DNA of 64,000 nt from the NCBI RefSeq assembly GCF_024808875.1, contig NZ_JANUCT010000002.1:1-64000 (forward strand), given 5' to 3'. Source of the stretch: Methylohalomonas lacus (GTDB lineage Bacteria > Pseudomonadota > Gammaproteobacteria > Methylohalomonadales > Methylohalomonadaceae). The position numbers and the translations under genes were made by a program. This document shows, piece after piece, positions 19,128-28,079 of the stretch (its first letter is position 1; each line of letters starts with the position of its first letter). The notes beneath the pieces are model-generated. The model had not been told where the DNA came from and made no database searches. It worked only from the letters and a program-made list of their open reading frames with translations.

Positions 19128-20285
19128 GTGAGTAAAGACTGGATTGTTAATGAGGAAACCGGTGACCGGGTCGACTGGGTCGACTGCGATTTCACGCACC
19201 TGGCGACGCCCGGGGTCGTCGGATTGACGCCGTATCATCCGGGTAAACCGATCGGCGAGCTGAAGCGCGAACTCGGCCTCGACGACATCATCAAGCTGGC
19301 ATCGAACGAGAATCCGCTGGGCCCGGGCGCGAAGGCGCTCGAGGCATTGAAGCAGTTGCCGGACCTGGGGCGTTACCCGGACGGTGGCGGTTTCAGTCTG
19401 CGTGCGAAACTGGCCCATCATCACGGCATGCGGCCGGATATGGTCACGCTCGGCAACGGCTCCAACGACATTCTCGAACTGATCACCCGGACCTTTGTCG
19501 CGCCCGGCGATGAAGTGATCTATTCGGATCACGCCTTCGCCGTTTATGCGCTTGCTTCACAGGCGGTGGGGGCAAAGTCGGTGGTCATACCGGCGACCGA
19601 GGATTACGGTCATTATCTGCGCGCCATGGCGCGCGCGGTGACCGAGCGTACCAAGGTGATGTTTGTCGCCAACCCGAACAATCCGACCGGCAGCTGGAGT
19701 ACCGCGGCCGAGCTGCGGGATCTACTGGAAAGCGTGCCGGACCACGTGATCGTGGTGATCGACGAGGCCTACTTCGAGTATGCCGAGAACGTCGCCGATT
19801 ATCCGAATGCCGCGATCTGGGTCAGCGAGATCGCGAACCTGGTGGTTACGCGGACGTTTTCCAAGGCACATGGCCTGGCCGGCCTGCGCATCGGTTACGG
19901 CCTGTCGCATCCGCAGCTGGCTGAATTGCTGAACCGGATTCGCCAGCCATTCAACGTGAACACACTGGCGCAACTGGCCGCGGAAGAAGCACTGAATGAC
20001 AGCGAACATATGGCGCGCAGCGTGGCGCTGAACAACAGCGGCATGCAGCAGTTGACTACCGGTTTCGACAGCCTCGGTATTCATTATCTGCCGTCGCTGG
20101 GCAATTTCATCTGCATCGACATGGAACAGCCGGCGCATTCAATCTATGACCAACTGCTCAGGCGCGGCGTGATCGTCCGGCCGATCGACAACTACGGCAT
20201 GCCGAACCACCTGCGCGTGTCCATCGGCCTGGAGGAAGAGAACACGCGTTTCCTGAAAACGCTTGCCGAAGTGCTGGGTAATTGA
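19128..20285 (+). CDS. hisC: Histidinol-phosphate aminotransferase
   Basis: 385 residues from the GTG at 19128, which has GAGG five bases upstream. A PLP class I/II aminotransferase. In this gene neighbourhood (pheA-hisC-tyrA) such enzymes often serve aromatic amino acid transamination as well as histidine synthesis. Visible features: IIKLASNENPLGPG, the PLP-contacting FVANPNNPTGSW, DEAYFEYAEN, and the PLP lysine in TRTFSKAHGLAGLRIGYG. The N-terminus (SKDWIVNEETGDRVDW) is longer than usual, so a later start cannot be excluded. Confidence 0.94.
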   Translation: MSKDWIVNEETGDRVDWVDCDFTHLATPGVVGLTPYHPGKPIGELKRELGLDDIIKLASNENPLGPGAKALEALKQLPDLGRYPDGGGFSLRAKLAHHHGMRPDMVTLGNGSNDILELITRTFVAPGDEVIYSDHAFAVYALASQAVGAKSVVIPATEDYGHYLRAMARAVTERTKVMFVANPNNPTGSWSTAAELRDLLESVPDHVIVVIDEAYFEYAENVADYPNAAIWVSEIANLVVTRTFSKAHGLAGLRIGYGLSHPQLAELLNRIRQPFNVNTLAQLAAEEALNDSEHMARSVALNNSGMQQLTTGFDSLGIHYLPSLGNFICIDMEQPAHSIYDQLLRRGVIVRPIDNYGMPNHLRVSIGLEEENTRFLKTLAEVLGN

Positions 20286-20316
20286 CCATCGGTGATCGTC
20301 GCAGGTGATAAAGAAT

Positions 20317-20416
20317 CCGCAAATCAACGCGAATGAACGCAAATTAGAGAGGAAAAGATGATGTTGCGGGGTGGTATGGTTCAACATAATTCGCGTGCAT
20401 TGGCGTTCATTTGCGG
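20317..20416. repeat. MITE-like repeat, type A, copy 3
   Basis: Left end CCGCAAATCAACGCGAATGA (20317-20336), continuing AACGCAAATTAGAG. Right end GTGCATTGGCGTTCATTTGC followed by GG (20395-20416). The outer CCGCAAAT/ATTTGCGG is inverted, and the unit is 100 bp. It lies between hisC and tyrA and ends 31 bases before the tyrA start, so it is probably transcribed as part of the operon. Confidence 0.8.
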
Positions 20417-20447
20417 ACCTCATTAGATATTTAAACAAGGAACAACG

Positions 20448-21371
20448 TTGACAGAGAAGTTTTACATTGAACGCCTGACCGTCATCGGCGTGGGGCTTAT
20501 CGGCGGCTCGTTGATCCGGGCGTTGAAGCGCGCCGACTGCGTCGGTCAGGTGACCGGTTGCGGCCGCACGCGCGAAGCGCTCGAACCGGCGCTGGAACTG
20601 GGCGTGATCGACCGGGCCGGCGACAGCGTCGCCGCGGCAGTGGCCGATGCCGACTTGGTGGTGCTGGCTACACCGCCGTCGACCAGCGGCGAATTGTTCG
20701 CCGCCATGCGCGAAGCATTACCGGAGCATACAGTTATCACCGACGTCGGCAGCGCCAAGGGCAGCGTCATCCAGGCGGCGCGTGATCACCTCACGGCCGA
20801 ACAGTTCAGCCGTTTCGTGCCCGGCCACCCGGTGGCCGGCACCGAAAAAAGCGGTGTCGAGGCGTCATTCGCCGACCTGTTCGACGCCCATCGCGTGATC
20901 CTGACGCCGGTCAACGAAACCGACCCGGCGGCGCTGGCGATGGTGGAAACCCTATGGCAGCACGCCGGCGCCGAAGTGATCCGGATGCCGGCGCGCCAGC
21001 ACGATGCCACGCTGGCCGCGACCAGCCACTTGCCGCACATGCTGGCCTACGCCCTGGTCGATTGCCTTGCCGGGATGGGCGAGCACCGCGACATCTTCCG
21101 TTACGCCGCCGGCGGTTTTGCCGATTTTACCCGCATAGCCAGCAGCAGTCCGCAGATGTGGCACGACATCTGTTTTGCCAACCGCGACGAACTGCTCGAC
21201 GTGATGGCGCGTTTCCAGGAGCAGCTGACCACCCTGACCGCGGCGATCGAGAATGACGACCGTCAGACGGTGGTGAATATGTTCGAGCGCGCCAAAGCGG
21301 CCCGCGATCGCTTCAGCGACCTGCGTGCCGCCGGCGGCACGGTGGTGGGTAGCGGGGACAGCAGCGAATGA
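20448..21371 (+). CDS. tyrA: Prephenate dehydrogenase TyrA
   Basis: 307 residues from a TTG start at 20448 preceded by AAGGA. It makes 4-hydroxyphenylpyruvate (or arogenate to tyrosine). The NAD-binding motif VIGVGLIGGSLIRAL is at residues 11-25. The substrate region shows FVPGHPVAGTEKSGVEA and ATSHLPHMLAYAL, with the catalytic histidine in the latter. No chorismate mutase domain is fused. It overlaps aroA by 4 bases (ATGA); in Pseudomonas aeruginosa the corresponding two genes are fused into one. Confidence 0.96.
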   Translation: MTEKFYIERLTVIGVGLIGGSLIRALKRADCVGQVTGCGRTREALEPALELGVIDRAGDSVAAAVADADLVVLATPPSTSGELFAAMREALPEHTVITDVGSAKGSVIQAARDHLTAEQFSRFVPGHPVAGTEKSGVEASFADLFDAHRVILTPVNETDPAALAMVETLWQHAGAEVIRMPARQHDATLAATSHLPHMLAYALVDCLAGMGEHRDIFRYAAGGFADFTRIASSSPQMWHDICFANRDELLDVMARFQEQLTTLTAAIENDDRQTVVNMFERAKAARDRFSDLRAAGGTVVGSGDSSE

Positions 21372-22687
21372 GCGCGCCAAAATCGCTGCGCTACCACGTG
21401 GGCCCGGGCGGCGCGCTGGTCGGTCGTCTGCGCGTGCCGGGAGACAAGTCGATCTCGCATCGCGTGGTCATGCTCGGTGCGCTGGCCAGCGGTGACAGCC
21501 ACGCCACTGGCTTCCTGCAGAGTGAGGACACCCGTGCCACCATCGCCGCGTTTCGCGCCATGGGCGTCGTCATCGACGCGGACGGGCCCGGCGAGGTGCG
21601 TATCCAGGGGGTCGGCATGCACGGCCTGCGCGCTGCGACCCGGCCGCTGGATCTGGGTAACTCCGGCACTTCGGCACGCCTGCTTTGCGGTCTGCTGGCC
21701 GGCCAGGATTTCGCCAGTGATCTGACCGGCGATCGCTCGCTGACCCGGCGGCCGATGCTGCGCGTGGTCGAGCCGCTGCGCACTATGGGCGCGCGTATTG
21801 ACACCAGCGACGCCGGCACGCTGCCGCTGCACATCGACGGCAGCCCGCTGCACGGCATCGACTACAGGCTACCGGTGGCCAGCGCCCAGCTGAAATCCTG
21901 TCTGTTGCTGGCCGGCCTTTATGCCGACGGCGAAACCGTCATTCACGAGCACACCACGACGCGCGACCACACCGAGCGCATGCTGGCTGCCTGCGGCTGG
22001 CCGCTGCGGCGCAACGACAGCGGCAGCCTGCATATCCGTGCCGGCGGCGAGCTGCAGCCGTTCGATCTGGAAGTGCCGGCGGATATCTCCTCGGCGGCGT
22101 TCTACCTGGTCGGTGCCAGCCTGGCGCCGGGCTCGGACGTGCTGCTGGAGTCGGTCGGTATCAACCCGACCCGTGCCGCGGTGATCGACATCCTCAAAAT
22201 GATGGGGGCCGATATCGTGGTGGATAACCGGCGTGAGCTGGCCGGCGAACCGGTCGCCGATCTGCACGTGCGTTACGCGCCGCTGCAGGGCGTCAGTATC
22301 CCCGAGGCGCTGGTGCCGATCGCCATCGACGAGTTTCCCGCCATCCTGGTCGCTGCCGCAATCGCCGAGGGCACCACTGAGCTGCGCGGTGCCGCCGAGT
22401 TGCGGGTCAAGGAAAGCGACCGCATCCAGACGGTGGCCGACGGCCTGGCCACGCTGGGTATCGACACGCAGGTGCTCGAAGACGGCCTGATCGTCCATGG
22501 CGGCCGCCTGAACGGCGGCCATATCAACAGTCATGGTGACCACCGCATCGCCATGGCCTTCGCCATGGCAGCACTGGTGGCCGCCGGACCGGTCGAGATC
22601 GACGACTGCGCCAACGTCGCGACGTCGTTCCCGGGCTTCGTCGACGCCGCCCGCGGCCTGGGCCTGGATATCCGCGAGGTGCATTGA
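21368..22687 (+). CDS. aroA: 3-phosphoshikimate 1-carboxyvinyltransferase (EPSP synthase)
   Basis: 439 residues. It joins PEP to shikimate-3-phosphate. Signatures: PGDKSISHRVVMLGALA (about residues 22-38), LDLGNSGTSARLLCGLLAG, DRSLTRRPMLRVVEPLR, and the C-terminal ELRVKESDRI. The S-G-T-S-A-R pattern and ALASGDSHATGF segment resemble the glyphosate-tolerant class II form (CP4/Agrobacterium type) more than the E. coli form; this is a sequence impression. The start overlaps the tyrA stop and the stop overlaps the cmk start (TGATG), so the three genes are translationally coupled. Confidence 0.97.
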   Translation: MSAPKSLRYHVGPGGALVGRLRVPGDKSISHRVVMLGALASGDSHATGFLQSEDTRATIAAFRAMGVVIDADGPGEVRIQGVGMHGLRAATRPLDLGNSGTSARLLCGLLAGQDFASDLTGDRSLTRRPMLRVVEPLRTMGARIDTSDAGTLPLHIDGSPLHGIDYRLPVASAQLKSCLLLAGLYADGETVIHEHTTTRDHTERMLAACGWPLRRNDSGSLHIRAGGELQPFDLEVPADISSAAFYLVGASLAPGSDVLLESVGINPTRAAVIDILKMMGADIVVDNRRELAGEPVADLHVRYAPLQGVSIPEALVPIAIDEFPAILVAAAIAEGTTELRGAAELRVKESDRIQTVADGLATLGIDTQVLEDGLIVHGGRLNGGHINSHGDHRIAMAFAMAALVAAGPVEIDDCANVATSFPGFVDAARGLGLDIREVH

Positions 22688-23406
22688 TGGCCGATGAGTC
22701 CAGCAACGCCCCGGTCATTGCCATCGACGGGCCCAGTGGCACCGGCAAGGGGACGGTCTGCGGCCGCCTGGCGGCGCTGCTCGGCTGGCACCTGCTCGAC
22801 AGCGGCGCGCTGTATCGCCTGGTGGCGCTGGTCGCCGAACGCAGCGGTACCGCCGGTAGCGACGAGGCGGGCCTCAGTCGCCTGGCGCGCGAGATGCCGC
22901 TGGAATTCGTCAAGGGCGAGGGCGAAACGCCGATCCGGGCGCTGCTGGACGGCGAGGACGTGACCGCCGCCATCCGCGCCGAATCCATCAGCCGGCTGGC
23001 CTCGGAGGTAGCGGCCCACCCGGGCGTGCGCCAGGCGCTGCTGATACGCCAGCGCGCCGCGCGCCGGCCGCCGGGGCTGATTGCCGACGGCCGCGACATG
23101 GGCACGGTGGTTTTCCCCGATGCACCGGTCAAGCTGTTCCTTACCGCGGGCCCCGAGGAGCGCGCCCGCAGGCGTTATAAACAGTTGAAGGACAAAGGAA
23201 TTGGTGTTAATCTCCGCCAGCTTTCGGCTGAATTGGCCGAGCGGGACGCCAGGGACAGCGAGCGCGCAATATCCCCGTTGAAGCCTGCGACAGATGCCGT
23301 TGTGGTCGATACTACGGGTATCGACATCGAAACCGTGATGCAACGTGTGCTGGCGCAGGTTACCGAGAATATTTCCGACTTGCCTGCCACTGTAAAGTCT
23401 CATTGA
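22687..23406 (+). CDS. cmk: Cytidylate kinase
   Basis: 239 residues. It phosphorylates CMP and dCMP. The P-loop is in AIDGPSGTGKGTVCGRLA (about residues 12-29). LLDSGALYRLVALVA, ADGRDMGTVVFPDA and the lid FLTAGPEERARRR are all typical. The ATG at 22687 shares its first base with the aroA stop. It is followed after 111 bases by rpsA, the classic cmk-rpsA-ihfB order. Confidence 0.97.
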   Translation: MADESSNAPVIAIDGPSGTGKGTVCGRLAALLGWHLLDSGALYRLVALVAERSGTAGSDEAGLSRLAREMPLEFVKGEGETPIRALLDGEDVTAAIRAESISRLASEVAAHPGVRQALLIRQRAARRPPGLIADGRDMGTVVFPDAPVKLFLTAGPEERARRRYKQLKDKGIGVNLRQLSAELAERDARDSERAISPLKPATDAVVVDTTGIDIETVMQRVLAQVTENISDLPATVKSH

Positions 23407-23517
23407 ACCGGGTTCGGGCAAAGGTCCGATCCTTTAATCCACCAACCAACATCAATTGAGCGTTCACACCGGGAGTTGGCCGTGTAGTTACGGTTGTGAA
23501 CTGGGAATGAATTTTAC

Positions 23518-25188
23518 ATGAGTGAGAGTTTCGCCGAATTATTTGAACAGAGCCAGATCGAAACCAAGATGCGCCCTGGCACGATTATCAGTGCCACCAT
23601 CGTTGAAGTCGACGGTGATATGGTCGTCGTTAATGCAGGTCTGAAATCCGAAGGTCTGATCCCGATCGACCAGTTTTACGATGAGCAGGGCGAGCTGGAA
23701 GTCGCCGTTGGCGACCAGGTTGATGTGGCGCTGGATGCCGTCGAGGACGGCTGGGGCGAAACCCGACTGTCGCGTGAAAAAGCCAAGCGCCTGAAGGCCT
23801 GGCAGCGGCTCGAGGAAGCACACGAAAACGGCGAAACGGTCACCGGTACGATTACCGAGAAGGTCAAGGGCGGTTTCACCGTCGATATCGAACGCGTGCG
23901 CGCGTTCCTGCCGGGCTCACTGGTCGACGTGCGTCCGGTCCGCGATACCTCCTACCTGGAAGGCAAACCGCTGGAATTCAAGGTCATCAAGATCGACCGC
24001 CGGCGTAACAACGTCGTCGTGTCGCGCCGCGCCGTGGTGGAAAACGAAAACAGCGCCGAGCGCGAAGCCCTGCTGGATCGCCTGACCGAGGGCGAGATCG
24101 TCAAGGGTATCGTCAAGAACCTCACCGATTATGGTGCGTTCCTGGATCTGGGCGGCATCGACGGCCTGCTGCACATTACCGACATGGCCTGGAAGCGGGT
24201 CAAGAATCCGTCGGAAGTCGTCAACATCGGCGACGAGATCGACGTCAAGGTGCTGAAGTTTGACCGCGAGCGCAACCGCGTGTCGCTGGGCCTGAAGCAG
24301 ATGGGCGAGGATCCGTGGGAAAGCATTACCCATCGTTATCCGGAAGGTGCGCGGCTGCTGGGCAAGGTCACCAACCTGGCCGACTACGGCTGTTTCGTCG
24401 AACTGGAAGAAGGTGTCGAGGGTCTGGTGCATGTCTCCGAGATGGACTGGACCAACAAGAATGTGCACCCGTCCAAGCTGGTCCATGTCGGCCAGGAAGT
24501 CGAGGTCATGGTGCTGGACATGGACGAGGAGCGCCGCCGCATTTCGCTGGGCATGAAGCAGTGCCAGCCGAATCCGTGGGAAAACTTCGCTGCCACCCAC
24601 AACAAGGGCGAGCACGTCACCGGTACGATCAAGTCGATCACCGACTTCGGCATATTCATCGGCCTGGACGGCGGTATCGACGGCCTGGTGCACCTGTCCG
24701 ACATTTCCTGGAACGAGACCGGCGAAGAAGCCATTCGCAAGTATTCCAAGGGTGACGAGATCGAAACCGTGGTTCTGTCGGTGGATGCCGAACGCGAACG
24801 CATTTCGCTGGGTATCAAGCAGCTGGAGCGCGATCCGTTTACCAGCTACACCGCCGAACACGGCAAGGGTGAAATCGTCAAGGGCAAGGTCGGCGAAGTT
24901 GACCCGAAGGGCGCTGTGATTCATCTGGAGGACGGTGTCGAGGGCTATCTCAAGGCCAGCGAAATTTCCCTGGACAAGCGCATCGACGATGCCCGTCACG
25001 AACTCAACGAGGGTGATGACATCGAGGTCAAGATCACCAACGTTGATCGCAAGAAGCGTTCCATCAGCCTGTCGATCAAGGCCAAGGACAGCGACGACGA
25101 GCGTGCCGCGGTGCAGGACTATGCGCCGAGCGAGGGCGGTGGTGCCAAACTGGGTGATATTCTTAAAGAGCACCTCGAAAACAAGTAA
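23518..25188 (+). CDS. rpsA: 30S ribosomal protein S1
   Basis: 556 residues, against 557 in E. coli. It carries six S1 RNA-binding repeats at roughly 20-90, 105-170, 190-260, 275-345, 362-432 and 448-518, seen by recurring G-x-V-x-x-x-x-x-(Y/F)-G motifs such as [14 protein letters not shown] and [15 protein letters not shown]1 brings structured mRNAs to the ribosome. The 111-base leader contains a GAACC/GGTTC hairpin; S1 genes are often autoregulated through their leader, and this leader may serve that role, but no family motif was recognised. Confidence 0.98.
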   Translation: MSESFAELFEQSQIETKMRPGTIISATIVEVDGDMVVVNAGLKSEGLIPIDQFYDEQGELEVAVGDQVDVALDAVEDGWGETRLSREKAKRLKAWQRLEEAHENGETVTGTITEKVKGGFTVDIERVRAFLPGSLVDVRPVRDTSYLEGKPLEFKVIKIDRRRNNVVVSRRAVVENENSAEREALLDRLTEGEIVKGIVKNLTDYGAFLDLGGIDGLLHITDMAWKRVKNPSEVVNIGDEIDVKVLKFDRERNRVSLGLKQMGEDPWESITHRYPEGARLLGKVTNLADYGCFVELEEGVEGLVHVSEMDWTNKNVHPSKLVHVGQEVEVMVLDMDEERRRISLGMKQCQPNPWENFAATHNKGEHVTGTIKSITDFGIFIGLDGGIDGLVHLSDISWNETGEEAIRKYSKGDEIETVVLSVDAERERISLGIKQLERDPFTSYTAEHGKGEIVKGKVGEVDPKGAVIHLEDGVEGYLKASEISLDKRIDDARHELNEGDDIEVKITNVDRKKRSISLSIKAKDSDDERAAVQDYAPSEGGGAKLGDILKEHLENK

Positions 25189-25206
25189 GACAGTGCATTA
25201 TCAGGG

Positions 25207-25226
25207 CGGCACCCGAACGGGTGCCG
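25207..25226 (+). terminator. Strong hairpin after rpsA
   Basis: CGGCACCCG (25207-25215), AA, CGGGTGCCG (25218-25226): a perfect nine-pair stem 18 bases past the rpsA stop. There is no T tract after it, so read-through into ihfB is likely; it may mark an mRNA 3' end. Confidence 0.45.
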
Positions 25227-25339
25227 TCACGAGTACGGGGCCGGCGGGTGTGTTGTGAAGCCCGGCCGGGGAGGCAGAATAATGCAGTCACTCGCACTTC
25301 ATCTGTAACTGGCGGGATGCAAAGCCGAGGGGAACAACG

Positions 25340-25666
25340 ATGACCAAGTCAGAGCTGATTGAATCATTATCGCGGCGTCAGGCCCAACTGGCCTATAAGG
25401 ATGTGGAACTGGCCGTGAAGACGATTCTCGAGCACATGGCCAATACCCTGTCGGCGGGTGAGCGTATCGAGATCCGCGGTTTTGGCAGCTTTTCATTGCA
25501 CTACCGGCCGCCACGTGTCGGTCGCAATCCGAAGTCCGGCGATCCGGTGTCTCTGCCTGCCAAGTACGTACCACACTTCAAGCCCGGCAAGCAGCTGCGC
25601 GAACGCGTGGATCAGTTCCGCCAGGAACAGGATGATGCCCGGCAAAGCGAATCCCAGGCCAGCTAG
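25340..25666 (+). CDS. ihfB: Integration host factor beta subunit
   Basis: 108 residues. A HU/IHF fold DNA-bending protein that pairs with IhfA. It starts [17 protein letters not shown]. The signature [20 protein letters not shown]-x-x-RNP spans about residues 40-65, with the intercalating proline in GRNPKSGD. The C-terminal tail is longer and acidic. It follows rpsA as in most gammaproteobacteria. Confidence 0.96.
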   Translation: MTKSELIESLSRRQAQLAYKDVELAVKTILEHMANTLSAGERIEIRGFGSFSLHYRPPRVGRNPKSGDPVSLPAKYVPHFKPGKQLRERVDQFRQEQDDARQSESQAS

Positions 25667-25889
25667 TAGCAGCTGTCCGTAACCGCCTGTTGCCCGTCGG
25701 CAGTCGCCTATTCCGGAATAATGGTGCTCGACGGGGTCCCGTCTCTTGTCTTGACGCAAGCCTCTGCGTAAGGTTGGTCCTATCTGTAGCCCATATAGCC
25801 GGGCGCGCCGCCCGTTGTCGGGTGTGTCGACGCCGGTCGTTGAATGAGGGTGCGCTGGCCCTTGTTTCAACCTTATTGAAGGAGGTCCC

Positions 25890-26183
25890 ATGTCGCGTCT
25901 TTTGAAACTGAGTCTTGTGCTGGTGGTGTTTCTCATCGGTCTGGCGTTTCATTTGCGAAACGATCAGTTCGTCAATTTCAATTATTACCTTGGCAGTTTC
26001 GATCTGCCGTTTTCCTTTTTCATGGTGCTGGCATTGGCGCTCGGTGCCGTCCTCGGCGTGCTTGCCTGCATGCCACTGGTGCTGACGCTCAAGCGTGAAA
26101 ACATGAAACTGTCGAAGCAGGCATCGCTGGCGGCGCGCGAGATCAATAACTTGCGGGTCATACCGGTCAAGGATTCGCATTGA
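25890..26183 (+). CDS. lapA: Lipopolysaccharide assembly protein LapA (DUF1049)
   Basis: 97 residues with two transmembrane helices (about 5-23 and 41-63), the motif FHLRNDQFVNFNYYLG between them, and a cytoplasmic coiled-coil tail (LKRENMKLSKQASLAAREI). LapA (YciS) works with LapB in control of LPS synthesis. A textbook AAGGAGGT lies before the ATG, the best Shine-Dalgarno sequence noticed in the window. lapB overlaps its stop. Confidence 0.92.
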   Translation: MSRLLKLSLVLVVFLIGLAFHLRNDQFVNFNYYLGSFDLPFSFFMVLALALGAVLGVLACMPLVLTLKRENMKLSKQASLAAREINNLRVIPVKDSH

Positions 26184-27367
26184 TAACCGATCACACCCTG
26201 ATCCAGTACTTCCTGCTCGCTCTACTGCCGGTCGCCGCCTGGTCCGGCTGGTGGGTGGCGCGCCGTCATTACCAGCGCGGTGAAGGCAAACACGGCCGGG
26301 GCATTCACCCGGAGTATTTCAAGGGCCTGAACTATGTCCTGAACGAACAGCCGGACAAGGCCATCGAGGTCTTCATCAAGATGCTCGAGGTCGACAGCGA
26401 AACGGTCGAGACGCACCTGGCGCTGGGCAACCTGTTCCGCCGCCGTGGCGAGGTCGATCGCGCCATCCGCATCCACCAGAACCTGATTGCGCGGCCGACC
26501 CTGGACAGGGAGCAGCGTGCCCTGGCGCTGCTGGAGCTGGGCATGGACTACATGCGCTCCGGCCTGCTGGACCGCGCCGAGAGCCTGTTCGAGGAGCTGG
26601 TCGAAACCGGCAGTTACTCGGTGCAGGCCTTCCGCGAATTGCTGGACATCTACCAGCAGGAAAAGGAGTGGGACAAATGCATCACTACCGCGCGGCGGCT
26701 GGAGACGACCTCGGGCGAGCGCCTTGACCCGGTAGTGGCGCAGTACTATTGCGAGAAGGCCGAGGAACTGCGCGACCAGGGCCAGCATCGGCCGGCGCGC
26801 GACAATATTCGCCGGGCATTGGCGATCGACCCGAACTGCGCCCGGGCCAGCTTTCTCGAGGCCGAGCTGGCGCAGCTGTCCGGCAAGCTGCGTCACGCCC
26901 TGCGTGCCTACAAACGCATCGAGAAGCAGGATCCCGAGTACATGCCGGAAGTGATCCCGCTGCTGCTCGACTGTTACCGCCAGCTCGACAAGCTGGACGA
27001 ATGCACCGCCTATCTGCGCGACGTGCTGGACCGCGACGGCGGTATCACCACCATGCTGACGCTGACCGATCTCATCGCCCAGCGCGAGGGTGAGGAAGCC
27101 GCGGCGGAATTCATTACCAGTGAATTGCGCAAGCGGCCGTCGGTGCGCGGCCTCGAGCGGCTCATCGCCTATGCCCTGGAACAGGCCGAGGGCCGCACCC
27201 GTGAGAGCCTTATCACGATTCGCGAACTGACCGCGAAACTGCTTGAGAACCGGCCCGTCTACAAGTGCTACCACTGCGGCTTTGTCGGCAAGTCGCTGCA
27301 CTGGCAATGCCCGAGCTGCAAGCAGTGGAACACGATCAAGCCGATTCACGGGGTCGAGGGTGAGTAA
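26180..27367 (+). CDS. lapB: Lipopolysaccharide assembly protein LapB (YciM)
   Basis: 395 residues from a TTG at 26180 that overlaps the lapA stop by 4 bases. LapB regulates LpxC turnover by FtsH and LPS assembly in E. coli. An N-terminal membrane anchor is at about residues 8-25. TPR repeats follow ([20 protein letters not shown] is the best preserved). The C-terminal rubredoxin-like zinc site is CYHCG...CPSC with KPIHGVEGE at the end. All family features are present. Confidence 0.95.
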   Translation: MITDHTLIQYFLLALLPVAAWSGWWVARRHYQRGEGKHGRGIHPEYFKGLNYVLNEQPDKAIEVFIKMLEVDSETVETHLALGNLFRRRGEVDRAIRIHQNLIARPTLDREQRALALLELGMDYMRSGLLDRAESLFEELVETGSYSVQAFRELLDIYQQEKEWDKCITTARRLETTSGERLDPVVAQYYCEKAEELRDQGQHRPARDNIRRALAIDPNCARASFLEAELAQLSGKLRHALRAYKRIEKQDPEYMPEVIPLLLDCYRQLDKLDECTAYLRDVLDRDGGITTMLTLTDLIAQREGEEAAAEFITSELRKRPSVRGLERLIAYALEQAEGRTRESLITIRELTAKLLENRPVYKCYHCGFVGKSLHWQCPSCKQWNTIKPIHGVEGE

Positions 27368-28079
27368 AACCGAACCACGCATCATCGTCGCGCTCGATTA
27401 CGCCGACGCCGAACCGGCGCGGCAGCTGGCCGCACAGCTGGACCCGGCGCGCTGCCGGCTCAAGGTCGGCAAGGAGCTGTTCACCGCCAGCGGTCCGGCG
27501 CTGGTGGGTGAGTTGGTTGAACGCGGTTTCGGCGTATTTCTCGATCTGAAATACCATGATATCCCGGCGACGGTTGCGGCCGCCTGCCGGGCCGCTGCTG
27601 GCCTGGGTGTGTGGATGGTCAACGTCCACGCCAGCGGTGGCCGCCGCATGCTCGAGGTCGCCGCCGAGGCCGTCCGGGGCGCCGACCGGCGGCCGTTGCT
27701 GACCGCCGTGACGGTACTGACCAGCCTGTCGGTGGAGGAATTCGCCGAGCTCGGCTACCAGCGCGACATCGACGGCCAGGTTACCGCGCTGGCCGATCTC
27801 AGCCGCGATTGCGGCCTCGACGGTGTCGTTTGTTCGGCGCGCGAGGCGGCATCGCTGCGCGGTCGCTTCGACCCGGCATTCCGGCTGGTGACGCCCGGCA
27901 TCCGGCCGGCCGGCAGCGATGCCGACGATCAGCGGCGTATCATGACACCGGCCGACGCCGTCCGAGCCGGCGTCGATTACATGGTGATCGGCCGGCCGAT
28001 CACCCGCGCGGCGGATCCGCTCGCCGTTCTGGGTGCCATCGAACATGAAATCGAAACCGCTGTCGAGGAAGCTGTGTGA
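27360..28079 (+). CDS. pyrF: Orotidine 5'-phosphate decarboxylase
   Basis: 239 residues from the GTG at 27360, which overlaps lapB by 8 bases. The last step of UMP synthesis. Catalytic D-x-K-x-x-D is seen as [10 protein letters not shown] (about residues 60-69). [15 protein letters not shown] is the phosphate-binding region. The lapA-lapB-pyrF order matches E. coli. A longer in-frame start inside lapB is rejected because it would translate lapB sequence in another frame. Confidence 0.96.
   Translation: MSKTEPRIIVALDYADAEPARQLAAQLDPARCRLKVGKELFTASGPALVGELVERGFGVFLDLKYHDIPATVAAACRAAAGLGVWMVNVHASGGRRMLEVAAEAVRGADRRPLLTAVTVLTSLSVEEFAELGYQRDIDGQVTALADLSRDCGLDGVVCSAREAASLRGRFDPAFRLVTPGIRPAGSDADDQRRIMTPADAVRAGVDYMVIGRPITRAADPLAVLGAIEHEIETAVEEAV

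Noticed and set aside
27243-27359. Longer PyrF starting inside lapB
   Set aside because: It would read the lapB zinc-site region in the wrong frame; GTG 27360 gives a protein of normal length.
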